Source: an uncultured Christensenellaceae bacterium (GTDB lineage Bacteria > Bacillota_A > Clostridia > Christensenellales > UBA3700). From it: DNA of 16,601 bases. The stretch lies in the NCBI GenBank assembly GCA_944381335.1, contig CALWKT010000077.1:1-16601 (forward strand), read 5' to 3'. The position numbers were made by a program, and so were the translations under genes. Position 1 is the first letter of the stretch. Every line of letters begins with the position of its first letter. Shown here one piece after another: positions 7,092 through 14,179 of the stretch. A model generated the notes under the pieces. It had not been told where the DNA came from and ran no database searches. It saw only the letters and a list, made by a program, of their open reading frames with translations.

Positions 7092-7754
7092 ATGAAAATC
7101 GACGACAAAAATAATTTCTCATACAGCGAGAGTGAAGAATTCGAAGACCTTTCGGAATTCGACATCAAGTCTGACGAAATTGCTCCCGTTGAAGAGGTCG
7201 TCCCTGAGGTTGCGGTTTATGAAGAAGAACAGGTTTATGAGGAAGAACAGGTTTATGAAGAACAGCCGCAGGAAGAGTACGAGGAAGAATATGTCGAGCC
7301 GGACGGCGTTACTGCGATCGGCGTTGTCGGCAGCATAGACATCCGTCCGAGCTTCATAGAGAGACTGAGCGCCATGGACGAGAGCGTCATCGCTTACCAT
7401 GCGATGCTTCAGGAACATCTGACTTCTTACCGCAAGGTAAAAAGCCGTTACAGCGCGCGTTGCGACAGCTACCGTATGGGCAGAGATCTTCTCGCGAAAA
7501 TGGCTATCGGCGGAAAGACGCTCAAGCTGTATCTTGCGGTCGACCCCGAAGACGCGGCGCTTACCGACGGAAAATACCATCAGCGCGATCTCAGCGAGAC
7601 CAGCGCATATCAGGAAGTGCCGTTCATGCTTCCCATCAGGTCTGAGCTTGCGGTCAGAAAGGCTTGCAGGGTCATAGATTATATGATGGAGAATTTCAAC
7701 ATACCCAAGAAGCGTCCCCGCAGAAAGAGGATGTCGACCGTGGGTCAGAACTGA
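7092..7754 (+). CDS. Hypothetical protein: acidic repeat N-terminus plus conserved basic C-terminal domain
   Basis: A 220-aa cytoplasmic protein with two unlike halves. Residues 1-70 are strongly acidic, low in complexity and probably disordered, with a tandem hexapeptide VYEEEQ (two full copies and one shortened, 42-57). Residues 81-197 look like a folded domain: RPSFIERLSAMDESV, then SYRKVKSRYSARCDSYRMGR with several Arg/Lys, then GGKTLKLYLAVDPED, a strand-helix ending, and a basic tail (KKRPRRKR at 206-213). From memory, similar domains with R-x-S-F and GKTL-x-L-x-L-A-x-DP occur in many clostridial proteins without assigned function; this is not checked. The basic centre and tail could contact nucleic acid, with the acidic half balancing or masking it (inference). 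ATG at 7092 follows a perfect AGGAGG with 5-nt spacing. The gene stands alone with its own promoter and terminator, which suggests good expression. Confidence 0.8.
   Translation: MKIDDKNNFSYSESEEFEDLSEFDIKSDEIAPVEEVVPEVAVYEEEQVYEEEQVYEEQPQEEYEEEYVEPDGVTAIGVVGSIDIRPSFIERLSAMDESVIAYHAMLQEHLTSYRKVKSRYSARCDSYRMGRDLLAKMAIGGKTLKLYLAVDPEDAALTDGKYHQRDLSETSAYQEVPFMLPIRSELAVRKACRVIDYMMENFNIPKKRPRRKRMSTVGQN
7215..7265 (+). repeat. In-frame 18-bp tandem repeat coding VYEEEQ
   Basis: Units at 7215-7232 and 7233-7250 differ at one base (GAA/GAG). A third unit at 7251-7265 lacks one Glu codon. Near-identical DNA indicates recent slippage, and length may vary between strains. Confidence 0.85.
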
Positions 7755-7770
7755 ATATATGCATAACCCG

Positions 7771-7800
7771 AAAGTCCGCTTGAAAAAGCGGACTTTTTTA
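7771..7800 (+). terminator. Rho-independent terminator of the acidic-tail protein gene
   Basis: A perfect 11-bp stem (7771-7781 with 7786-7796) with a GAAA tetraloop runs into a T tract at 7794-7799, 16 bp after the stop codon. Confidence 0.92.
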
Positions 7801-7881
7801 TACCTTCGTGCGGAAAAAGGACAAGCGGTTGAAAAGTGTTTTTCTTTATGAATAGCTTTAAAATGCGCGTTTCGGAGCGCT

Positions 7882-7909
7882 CAAAAAACCCCGGCAAAAT
7901 ATGCCGGGG
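7882..7909 (-). terminator. Rho-independent terminator of the aminopeptidase-yhhN operon
   Basis: A perfect 8-bp GC-rich stem (7889-7896 with 7902-7909) and 5-nt loop are followed on the minus strand by TTTTTTGA (complement of 7881-7888). It lies 27 bp past the stop of the minus-strand gene. Confidence 0.88.
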
Positions 7910-7936
7910 ATCAAAATTGTCGACATGTATTGAGTT

Positions 7937-8632
7937 TTACAGCAATATCGAATACGCTAGGAGTATCGTCGCCGAGTAGTAGAATAGCATCACTACGTAG
8001 TTGAGGACTCTGCGCAGAGTGACGGATCTGCCGTAATAGGTATAACACAGTGCGGTGTCGGAGATCATGAATGCGAGCAGGGCGACGAAAAGCGCAGTCG
8101 AGCGCGGAGACGGACTGACGATCATAAGATTGAGCGCGCATACGGTCGTAAAACCGATTATCACAGAATAGATCAGAAGACCGATCGCCGTTCTCTCCAG
8201 CTTTATTATGTTGAGTTTGTGAGAAACGAGCAGTATTGCCGGCGCGATGAGCACGAGCGGAATGAGCCAGAATATGAACCTGTCCGCGTACATGATGAAC
8301 CTGATCGCGAACATGATCTGCGCCAGCGTGAACGCTCCCACTCCGAGAAGAAGATACAGGTTGGCGGTGCGTTCGGTAAACAACTCTTTCATCATCAGGA
8401 ATACGTCTCCGACAAAGCAGAGCATCAGTCCGGTCAGCATGACCATGCCGTACTTGAGATTGAGCAGATTGTCGAAATTCTTGCTCAGCGCAATGAACGC
8501 TATCAGCATAAATCCGAGCGAAGACACGGTTTTGGCGATCGTCGCGACGACGCGGTGTTCGTTGACGTAGAACGCCGCGGTCAGAAATGCAGTGACGATC
8601 ATTACACCTGATATGACGTAAATGCCGATCAT
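7937..8632 (-). CDS. YhhN/TMEM86-family membrane protein (lysoplasmalogenase-like)
   Basis: A polytopic membrane protein of 231 aa with about eight hydrophobic segments. Characterised members of the YhhN/TMEM86 family hydrolyse the vinyl-ether bond of lysoplasmalogens, giving an aldehyde and a glycerophospho-head group. Family features visible are Lys34 in AKTVSSLGFML, the GLMLCFVGDVFLM segment with Gly75-Asp76, the GVGAFTLAQIMF segment, and Asp182 in LAFMISDTAL. ATG at 8632 is supported by GAGG 7 nt upstream. It follows the aminopeptidase gene after 24 bp and shares its promoter and terminator. Plasmalogens are common in anaerobic clostridia, so the activity is plausible here, but the sequence is diverged and no member from this lineage is known to me to have been tested. 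Confidence 0.75.
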   Translation of the reverse strand: MIGIYVISGVMIVTAFLTAAFYVNEHRVVATIAKTVSSLGFMLIAFIALSKNFDNLLNLKYGMVMLTGLMLCFVGDVFLMMKELFTERTANLYLLLGVGAFTLAQIMFAIRFIMYADRFIFWLIPLVLIAPAILLVSHKLNIIKLERTAIGLLIYSVIIGFTTVCALNLMIVSPSPRSTALFVALLAFMISDTALCYTYYGRSVTLRRVLNYVVMLFYYSATILLAYSILL

Positions 8633-8656
8633 CTGGTTACCTCGCGGTTAAGTATT

Positions 8657-9880
8657 TCAGAAGCAGAAATTGCCGTCTCTGAATATCGGGGTTTCCGTGC
8701 CGTCCTCGGAAATGCCGGTGATGCTCAGATCGGGGGTGCCGACCATGAAGTCAACGTGTTCTCCCGAACGGTTGACTCCCAGTGCGTCAAGTTGTTCGCG
8801 CGTCATCTTGTCAGCGCCTTTGATGAGAGGGTATGCCTCTCCGATCGCGAAATGACAGCTTGCGTTTTCGTCGAACAGGGTGTTGTAGAAAAGGGTGCGA
8901 AGATTCTGAATGGGGGAATCGTACTGCACCAGCGCGATCTCGCCCAACCTCTTCGAGCCTTCGTCCGTCTCTATTATGTTTTTCAGCGTTTCGTATCCCT
9001 TTTTCGCGTTGAAGTCCACGATCCTGCCGTCTTTCAGCACGAGATAGAAGTCTTCGATGATCGTGCCGTTATGCACGAGAGGCATTGACGCCACGATTTT
9101 TCCGTCGCCCGTGTTTTTGTCAGGCAGAGTGAATATTTCCTCCGTCGGCATATTTGCGCAGAACGGTGCGCCGTACGTCGTGTTTTCTTTTGCTCCGCTG
9201 AAATACGCTCCGGCGGGGAGCCCGATCGTGAAGTCAGTTCCCAGCGAATTTTTATATCTCATCTGCCTCAGGTTGAGAGAGTTGAGTTTTTCTATCCTTT
9301 CGAGAGAAGCGTTCTGGAAATCCTGCCACGCCTTTACGCTGTCTTTTTGGTCGAGCCGCATGGATTTGATTATCAGTTCCCACAATTTAGCCACCGCTTT
9401 TGAAGCGGACAGCTCCGGGAATACGGTCTTTGCCCACGCTTCACCCGGAACGGCGCAGAGCGTCCAGCGGATCCTGTTGGACATCGCGTTGTCGTAATAT
9501 TCTTTGTAAGCTTTGTGAACGGCGCGCGATCTTGCGGCGATCTTGTGAGGATCCACTCCGTCGTAAAGGTGCGGATCTTCGGTCAGGATCCTGATCGTCA
9601 CGGCGTGCTTGTCGTTGTAGCGGTTTCTCATTTCGGCTTCCCAGGAAGGAATGTCCGTCAGCGTTTCTTCGTCCTGATACAGGAAATGCAGGCGGCTTGC
9701 CTTGTCGTCGGCATAGGTCACCGTAACGCGCTTAGCCTTGGCTTTGTAGCAATATTCCGTGATCGCCTGGGCGAGAGGCGCCCCTTCAAGCGACGAAATA
9801 ATCAGCACGTCGTCGTCTTTTTTTACGCACGCGCCGATTTTTACCATAAGTTTTGCATACTTTCTGATAACAGACTTCAT
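8657..9880 (-). CDS. M29-family metalloaminopeptidase
   Basis: A cytoplasmic aminopeptidase of peptidase family M29 (AmpS, AmpT, PepS type), which uses two metal ions to release N-terminal residues with broad specificity. Length (407 aa) matches the family. The metal-binding half is recognisable: ANMPTEEIFTLPDKNTGDG (242-260) with the conserved Glu pair at 247-248, RLGEIALV with Glu314, FYNTLFDENASCHFAIGEAY with His343 and Tyr350, and EHVDFMVGTPDLSITG with His375 and Asp377. All expected ligand positions are filled, so it should be active. ATG at 9880 is preceded by AAGGTGG. It is the first gene of a minus-strand operon with yhhN, under a strong promoter with a palindrome at the probable start of transcription. 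Its likely role is peptide turnover. Confidence 0.92.
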   Translation of the reverse strand: MKSVIRKYAKLMVKIGACVKKDDDVLIISSLEGAPLAQAITEYCYKAKAKRVTVTYADDKASRLHFLYQDEETLTDIPSWEAEMRNRYNDKHAVTIRILTEDPHLYDGVDPHKIAARSRAVHKAYKEYYDNAMSNRIRWTLCAVPGEAWAKTVFPELSASKAVAKLWELIIKSMRLDQKDSVKAWQDFQNASLERIEKLNSLNLRQMRYKNSLGTDFTIGLPAGAYFSGAKENTTYGAPFCANMPTEEIFTLPDKNTGDGKIVASMPLVHNGTIIEDFYLVLKDGRIVDFNAKKGYETLKNIIETDEGSKRLGEIALVQYDSPIQNLRTLFYNTLFDENASCHFAIGEAYPLIKGADKMTREQLDALGVNRSGEHVDFMVGTPDLSITGISEDGTETPIFRDGNFCF

Positions 9881-9913
9881 CTTCCACCTTGCCTGAGTTA
9901 GCTATTGTACGGA

Positions 9914-9931
9914 TATTGTGTCCGCACAATA
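9914..9931. promoter_or_regulatory. Palindrome over the aminopeptidase transcription start (operator candidate)
   Basis: TATTGTGTCCGCACAATA is a perfect 7-bp inverted repeat around TCCG. It begins 2 bp downstream of the -10 box and covers the expected +1 near 9927, the classic place for repressor binding. It could instead be a 5' mRNA hairpin. I cannot match it to a known regulator. Confidence 0.5.
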
Positions 9932-9933
9932 AT

Positions 9934-9962
9934 ATTATCCTATATAAATCGCGCGTTGTCAA
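9934..9962 (-). promoter_or_regulatory. Sigma-A promoter of the aminopeptidase-yhhN operon
   Basis: On the minus strand TTGACA (complement of 9957-9962), 17-bp spacer and GATAAT (complement of 9934-9939): 11 of 12 consensus bases. Confidence 0.88.
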
Positions 9963-10026
9963 GATAAGATTTAATTTAAAGGCGCATGCGCGTATGCACG
10001 TAATTGTAACTGACTCCGGCAATGTC

Positions 10027-10056
10027 TGGACAAAACAGAAGAGGATGTGATATAAT
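10027..10056 (+). promoter_or_regulatory. Promoter of the aldose-1-epimerase-like gene
   Basis: TGGACA at 10027-10032 (5 of 6), an 18-bp spacer and a perfect TATAAT at 10051-10056 preceded by TGA (extended -10). Transcription from about 10063 rules out the in-frame ATGs at 10022 and 10055 as starts. Confidence 0.75.
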
Positions 10057-10069
10057 GATTTCAGATCGC

Positions 10070-10076
10070 GGAGGTG
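10070..10076 (+). promoter_or_regulatory. Ribosome binding site deciding the epimerase start
   Basis: GGAGGTG lies 5 nt before ATG at 10082 and is the only strong Shine-Dalgarno among the candidate starts of this frame. Confidence 0.85.
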
Positions 10077-10081
10077 TGATT

Positions 10082-10966
10082 ATGATATCTACAATATCTG
10101 ACGGAAAACTCAGTGTATCCGTTAATACTGACGGAGCGACTCTTTCTTCTCTGAAAAGACTCAGAGACGGCAGAGAATTTTTGTGGCAGGGCAGCGAGGA
10201 TTCATGGAAAGAACAGGACGTGGTGATATTTCCGTTCGTTGCCAGACAGAAAGACGGCTGGTATACCGTGGACGGCAAACGTTACGACGTGCCTCTGCAC
10301 GGCGTTTGCAGGCACGCGCCTTTTACGGAGAAGAAGATCTCTGAAAAAGAAACGGTGCTGACCAACGCCTGGAGTGAGGATTCTCTTGCGAAATATCCTT
10401 ACAAGTACGAATATTCCGTGCGCTTCAGCATATGCGACGGCGCGCTCGAAGTTACCCACACAGCAAAGAACGTCGACGACAAACGGATGTATTTCATGAT
10501 GGGCGCGCATCCCGCGTTCAACGTATGCGCCACTTATAATGACGGAAAGATCGACACGGGCGCCAATTATATCGATTTTCTGAAACCGATCTCGCCCGAC
10601 TATCTGACGCTTGAAGAAAAGGGACACTTCATCACAGGCAAGGCGCCTTTCGGCACGATCGACAGACTGAGCGTGGGAAAGGACGTGATGATAAAATACA
10701 AGACGGTGATGCTGACCGACGTCGGAACGGATAAGCTTGCGCTCAGGCTTGCGGACGGAGAAAGCGTTTATTTTGATTTCGGAGAAGTGGACGTGCTTGC
10801 GTTCTGGAGCATGGAAGAGAGCGGCGCGTATGTCTGTATCGAGCCGTGGCACGGCGCTCCGGACAAACTGGAGCCGGACAGAGAACTCAGGGATAAGGCG
10901 TTCGTACACGTCCTCGATCCGGGGCAGACTTTCAACTACGTATACAAAGTGTCTTTTGACAAATAA
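10082..10966 (+). CDS. Aldose 1-epimerase (galactose mutarotase)-like protein
   Basis: A cytoplasmic protein of the galactose-mutarotase fold, close to the LacX/YeaD-like group, which interconvert anomers of aldoses or sugar phosphates or bind sugars. Length (294 aa) fits that group and is shorter than GalM (about 340). Visible motifs are PLHGVCRH (71-78) with His73, GAHPAFN (141-147) with His143 as the likely acid, and IEPWHGAPD with Glu254 as the likely base, so a catalytic His-Glu pair appears present. The start at 10082 is set by GGAGGTG and by a promoter that overlaps the longer in-frame option. No other sugar gene is within its own transcript. A divergent aminopeptidase promoter lies 65 bp away, so the two could share control. 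The exact sugar is not readable from sequence. Confidence 0.87.
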   Translation: MISTISDGKLSVSVNTDGATLSSLKRLRDGREFLWQGSEDSWKEQDVVIFPFVARQKDGWYTVDGKRYDVPLHGVCRHAPFTEKKISEKETVLTNAWSEDSLAKYPYKYEYSVRFSICDGALEVTHTAKNVDDKRMYFMMGAHPAFNVCATYNDGKIDTGANYIDFLKPISPDYLTLEEKGHFITGKAPFGTIDRLSVGKDVMIKYKTVMLTDVGTDKLALRLADGESVYFDFGEVDVLAFWSMEESGAYVCIEPWHGAPDKLEPDRELRDKAFVHVLDPGQTFNYVYKVSFDK

Positions 10967-10974
10967 ACCGACAC

Positions 10975-11089
10975 GAAGTCCGCTTGCGCGCCGCATACTT
11001 CAGGCTGACGCGCAGGGGCTAAAAACCTCTGAGTACAAGCCGGGAGCGCAGCAAAAAGACACCGGCTTTCAGTTGCGGCTTTGACGCAA
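10975..11089. ncRNA. Block of four consecutive stem-loops: candidate structured RNA or dispersed repeat
   Basis: Four inverted repeats follow one another: 10975-10979 with 10997-11001 (5 bp), 11013-11018 with 11026-11031 (6 bp, one G-U, loop CTAAAAA), 11037-11043 with 11062-11068 (7 bp, loop 18), and 11073-11077 with 11085-11089 (5 bp, loop 7). The block sits in the 243-bp gap between the epimerase and PHP genes. There is no T tract on either side, so it is not a simple terminator. Candidates are a small RNA, a cis-regulatory leader of the PHP gene, or a copy of a chromosomal repeat element. Strand is undetermined. Confidence 0.35.
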
Positions 11090-11209
11090 GCAGTAAAACG
11101 CTTTAACGAACACGGGCGGAAAAAATTGTGAAATACAGACTCATCCGGATTATGCCTGGGCACGTGCGCTCGAGGCGATAGCCGACGGATGAAGGGGAAA
11201 TGACGGAAT

Positions 11210-11911
11210 ATGTATAAACTCGAAATGCATCTCCATACCATACACAACAGTCACTGCGGTCAGATGGAACCCGCAGACATTGCCGTGGAGTACGCGAAGG
11301 CAGGGTACAACGGCATTGTGGTGACAAACCATTTCAACAGGACGGATCTGTTCGGTTATGTCGCACAGCAGTTCGGAAGCAGGCTGAACGTAATGAGCGA
11401 CTATATGCGCGACTATTACGAACTCAAGGACGAGTGCGCGAAGTACGGCATAGACGTGTTTTTCGGCTTGGAGGCGGCGCCGGATTTCTGCACTTATTAC
11501 AAACATTCCGGTCCTTACGGTGAGATCCTGGTATACGGGATCACTCCCGAAGAACTTCTGAGAGACGGCTACGACATCCTCAATTTCAACAAGACAGAGT
11601 TTTACGAATGGGCGGAAAAGAACGGCAACCTTCTTGTCGTTGCGCATCCTTACAGGTCGATCTGCACAGAACTCGATTACAGATACGTGCACGGGATAGA
11701 GATCGCCAATCTGCATCCTTATCAGGACTCCGGAAACCGGAAAGCCGAAGAAGTCTGCGAAAGGCTCGGACTCATACCCACGGGCGGAAGCGATTTCCAC
11801 CACGAAGGGGGAGAGGGCGGAGGCGTACTCTTGAAGCGCGCTCCCGAAAACGAAAAAGATCTGGTCGCGATACTCAGAAGCCGCGATTACGAGGTGATAA
11901 AAAGCAGATGA
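11210..11911 (+). CDS. PHP-domain phosphoesterase
   Basis: A cytoplasmic metal-dependent phosphoesterase of the PHP (polymerase and histidinol phosphatase) superfamily. The metal-binding motifs occur in order: EMHLHT with His7 and His9, TNHF with His41, FGLEAAPD with Glu88, VAHPYR with His146, and GSDFHH with Asp195 and His197. The 233-aa length suits a stand-alone PHP phosphatase; no polymerase domain is present. Known stand-alone members act on nucleoside 3',5'-bisphosphates, nucleotides or histidinol phosphate; the substrate here is open. ATG at 11210 is the first start after an in-frame stop at 11201; AAGGGGA lies 11 nt upstream, a rather long spacing. I find no convincing promoter in front. 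Its stop overlaps the YbaK start as ATGA, so the two are translationally coupled. Confidence 0.88.
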   Translation: MYKLEMHLHTIHNSHCGQMEPADIAVEYAKAGYNGIVVTNHFNRTDLFGYVAQQFGSRLNVMSDYMRDYYELKDECAKYGIDVFFGLEAAPDFCTYYKHSGPYGEILVYGITPEELLRDGYDILNFNKTEFYEWAEKNGNLLVVAHPYRSICTELDYRYVHGIEIANLHPYQDSGNRKAEEVCERLGLIPTGGSDFHHEGGEGGGVLLKRAPENEKDLVAILRSRDYEVIKSR

Positions 11912-12387
11912 AAAAAGTTGAAAAAACCAACGTGATGAGGGTTTTGGACACTCTCGGGATAAGCTACGAGGCGTATGAGTACGACAATACGACGACTGAC
12001 GGAGCGACGGTCGCGCGCATGCTCGGCAAAGATCCGGCATGCGTTTTCAAGACGCTTGTTACCGTCGGGCACGACCGCAGGAATTACGTTTTCGTGGTAC
12101 CTGTGACCGGGGCTCTCGATCTTAAAGCGGCGGCGGCAAGCGTCGGGGTCAAGAACGTAGAGATGATCCCGCAGAAGCAGCTGTTGCCTCTTACCGGATA
12201 TATCCACGGAGGGTGCAGTCCGATCGGCATGAAGAAAAAGTTCGTCACCGTGATAGACGAAAGCGCGAAGGACAAGGAGAAGATAGTTTTCAGCGCAGGC
12301 AAGGTGGGCAGGCAGGTGGAGACCACGCCGTCCGACCTCGCAAGGGCGACTCAGGCGACTTTTGCCGCAATAGCGACAGAACGGTAG
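11908..12387 (+). CDS. ybaK: YbaK/EbsC aminoacyl-tRNA deacylase (Cys-tRNA(Pro) deacylase)
   Basis: A proofreading enzyme acting in trans that hydrolyses mischarged tRNA, classically Cys-tRNA(Pro) made by prolyl-tRNA synthetase. The 159-aa length is normal. Family hallmarks are the catalytic Lys48 in ACVFKTLVT, the PVTGALDLKAAAASVG helix, and the substrate-loop signature GGCSPIGMKKKF (101-112). The start is the ATG at 11908 inside the ATGA overlap with the PHP gene, with GAGGTGA about 10 nt upstream; the frame is open further upstream, but that stretch is the PHP coding region in another frame. Pairing with a PHP phosphoesterase gives no obvious pathway link. YbaK proper versus a related YbaK-fold deacylase cannot be settled by eye, but the GGxSPIG motif favours YbaK. 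Confidence 0.9.
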   Translation: MKKVEKTNVMRVLDTLGISYEAYEYDNTTTDGATVARMLGKDPACVFKTLVTVGHDRRNYVFVVPVTGALDLKAAAASVGVKNVEMIPQKQLLPLTGYIHGGCSPIGMKKKFVTVIDESAKDKEKIVFSAGKVGRQVETTPSDLARATQATFAAIATER

Positions 12388-12486
12388 CCGTTCGGGGTGC
12401 GTGCGGTGTAAATTATGGATAATCCGGCTCGAAAACGGCATAAAACGATCAAATTTGCCGCTTGGGCCGCTTTTTTTATATATTTG

Positions 12487-12515
12487 TTGCGGTCGCGGCG
12501 CGCGTTTGTTATAAT
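12487..12515 (+). promoter_or_regulatory. Extended -10 promoter of the GH30-sirtuin operon
   Basis: TGT precedes a perfect TATAAT at 12510-12515; TTGCGG at 12487-12492 lies 17 bp upstream (3 of 6). The 12 bases TGTTATAATAAA are identical to those at the giant surface protein promoter (1619-1630). The T tract at 12471-12477 just upstream has only weak pairing before it, so I do not call it a terminator. Confidence 0.65.
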
Positions 12516-12544
12516 AAAGAAAATAAGGGAAAGAGGGAAAAATT

Positions 12545-14176
12545 TTGAAAAAGATCAATATCTCCAAAGAAGACGTAAAGACTTTTTTTAAAAACAACGG
12601 CATGACGATCGCGAAAAAGACAGGGCTTACGCTGCTGGTACTCGTTATGATCACCGCCATCTGTCTGAGCATTTACAGCATTGCGGCATATGCGAATCTG
12701 CGCATAAGCGTAAATCTCAACGACGAACAGCAGACCGTTCAGGGCTTCGGCGCTTCCATGGCGTGGACCTTCCAGAGAATGGGTGAAGAGGGGACGGACG
12801 AGGTCAAGGAGCAGGCGATAGAAATGCTTTACGGAGATAGCGGTCTCAGACTGAATATCGCAAGATTCAACATCGGCGGCGGTTCTGCGGATTCCAATCT
12901 GGACGACGTGGTGCCGTATTGCTATGACTGGTTCGATCCCGACAGACGCGCAGAAAGCTTCTTTATGGCAGAAGATTATCTGAACGCTTCGGACGAAGAA
13001 CTGTTCGCTGCGTTTGCGGACGAAAGCAACTACGATTTTACCCGCGACGCCGGCGCGCTTCAGATGCTGGATATGGCGCTTGCGACGGGCAGCATAGACA
13101 AGATCGTGTTTTTTGCCAATTCCCCGCATTACCTGATGACGCTTTCGGGCACCTGTACGGGCGCAGAGGTACAACAGAACAACCTCAAGGAAGAGTTTTA
13201 CGAAGCGTACTGCGATTATATACTGATAATTGTCGACAATCTGGTTGAAAAGCATCTTGCAGGTCTTGAAAACGTGCCCGAGGTCGTGATCAGTCCTGTC
13301 AACGAGCCGCAGTGGGACTGGGGCGGAGAAGGTTCTTCGCAGGAAGGCTGTCATTTCGATCCCGAACCGCTTGCCGCGTTCTACGACGTTTTCCTTGACA
13401 AGCTGGACGAGTTCAACACTGCGAACGGCACGTCTTACGAGTGCGACGTGCTGGAAAGCGGCAACTACAAATTTTACATTGACCGCAAGGATATAAAAGA
13501 ATATCTGGAGGCGATGAGCAAGTACGATTATTTCGACGAGATAGAGTACATTTCAGCGCACTCTTACGGCGCCGACGACAGCAAGAAACACAGAGAAAAG
13601 TATCAGAATTACATAGACAAGAACTATCCCGGTCTCGGCATTTCGATCACCGAATATTGCGAGATGGAAAGCGGCAGGTCGGATACGATCGAAAGCGGAC
13701 TCCTTCTCGGCAACGTGATCAGCCGCGATCTGACGATGCTCAACGCCGTCGACTGGAACTGGTGGCTGGGCGTTTCTCCGTGCGATTACAACGACGGGCT
13801 GGTGTACTGGGACGTCTTCAACGACGGCACTCAGCAGCTTTCCGTGCTGAAGAGATATTACGTTATGGGGCAGTTCTCGCGCTATATCGACAAGGGCGAC
13901 GTGCGCGTCGGCGCGACGAGCTCCGATCTTACCGGCTGGGCTAACCTCGATTACAGCGCGTACAAGAAGGCTGACGGCAGCGTGGTCGTCGTGATAATAA
14001 ACAATTCCAAGAGCGAAAAGAACGTCACGATAGGCGGTCTTTCCGGTTACGGGAAGGTCACGTCGGTGCGCACCACAGCGGCGGCCCAGGACGGCTGGAA
14101 CGAAGTTGCCGGAAGCTGGACGGGCAAGGTGACTTTGCCCGGTCAGAGCATTACCACTTACGTGCTTACGAAATGA
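12545..14176 (+). CDS. Membrane-anchored GH30-family glycoside hydrolase
   Basis: A retaining endo- or exo-glycosidase of family GH30, probably acting outside the cell on plant or host glycans. An N-terminal hydrophobic helix (about 27-49) acts as signal anchor. The catalytic domain opens with QTVQGFGASMAWT (63-75), continues with RFNIGGGSADS (107-117), carries the acid/base Glu254 in SPVNEPQWDW and the nucleophile Glu370 in ITEYCEM, and has DWNWWLG (403-409). A C-terminal beta-sandwich (about 430-543), usual in GH30, follows. By general look it resembles the endo-beta-1,6-galactanase-type subfamily (GH30_5) rather than glucocerebrosidase or xylanase; that is a guess. The start is TTG at 12545, 7 nt after AGAGGG; the next in-frame ATG (12602) would cut the N-terminus by 19 residues and has no comparable site. 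The sirtuin gene follows after 3 nt. Confidence 0.9.
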   Translation: MKKINISKEDVKTFFKNNGMTIAKKTGLTLLVLVMITAICLSIYSIAAYANLRISVNLNDEQQTVQGFGASMAWTFQRMGEEGTDEVKEQAIEMLYGDSGLRLNIARFNIGGGSADSNLDDVVPYCYDWFDPDRRAESFFMAEDYLNASDEELFAAFADESNYDFTRDAGALQMLDMALATGSIDKIVFFANSPHYLMTLSGTCTGAEVQQNNLKEEFYEAYCDYILIIVDNLVEKHLAGLENVPEVVISPVNEPQWDWGGEGSSQEGCHFDPEPLAAFYDVFLDKLDEFNTANGTSYECDVLESGNYKFYIDRKDIKEYLEAMSKYDYFDEIEYISAHSYGADDSKKHREKYQNYIDKNYPGLGISITEYCEMESGRSDTIESGLLLGNVISRDLTMLNAVDWNWWLGVSPCDYNDGLVYWDVFNDGTQQLSVLKRYYVMGQFSRYIDKGDVRVGATSSDLTGWANLDYSAYKKADGSVVVVIINNSKSEKNVTIGGLSGYGKVTSVRTTAAAQDGWNEVAGSWTGKVTLPGQSITTYVLTK

Positions 14177-14179
14177 GTT

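Noticed and set aside
7215..7265. Direct repeats considered as a CRISPR-like array
   Set aside because: The 18-bp units are head-to-tail without spacers and in frame inside a coding region.
10022..10081. Longer N-terminus (20 residues) for the epimerase-like protein
   Set aside because: The extension spans the -10 box (10051-10056) and expected transcription start; GGAGGTG points to ATG at 10082.
11127..11155. Possible promoter TTGTGA-17-ATTATG before the PHP gene
   Set aside because: Only four of six bases match at -35 and the -10 is very poor, so it does not stand out from background.
11608..11907. Upstream in-frame extension of the YbaK gene
   Set aside because: This stretch is the PHP coding region in another frame; the extra translation is Arg-rich with no YbaK character, and the family length fits the ATGA start.
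12425..12477. Possible terminator between ybaK and the GH30 gene
   Set aside because: A seven-T tract is present at 12471-12477, but the only pairing upstream (CGGCA with TGCCG) is short, bulged and 10 nt away from it.
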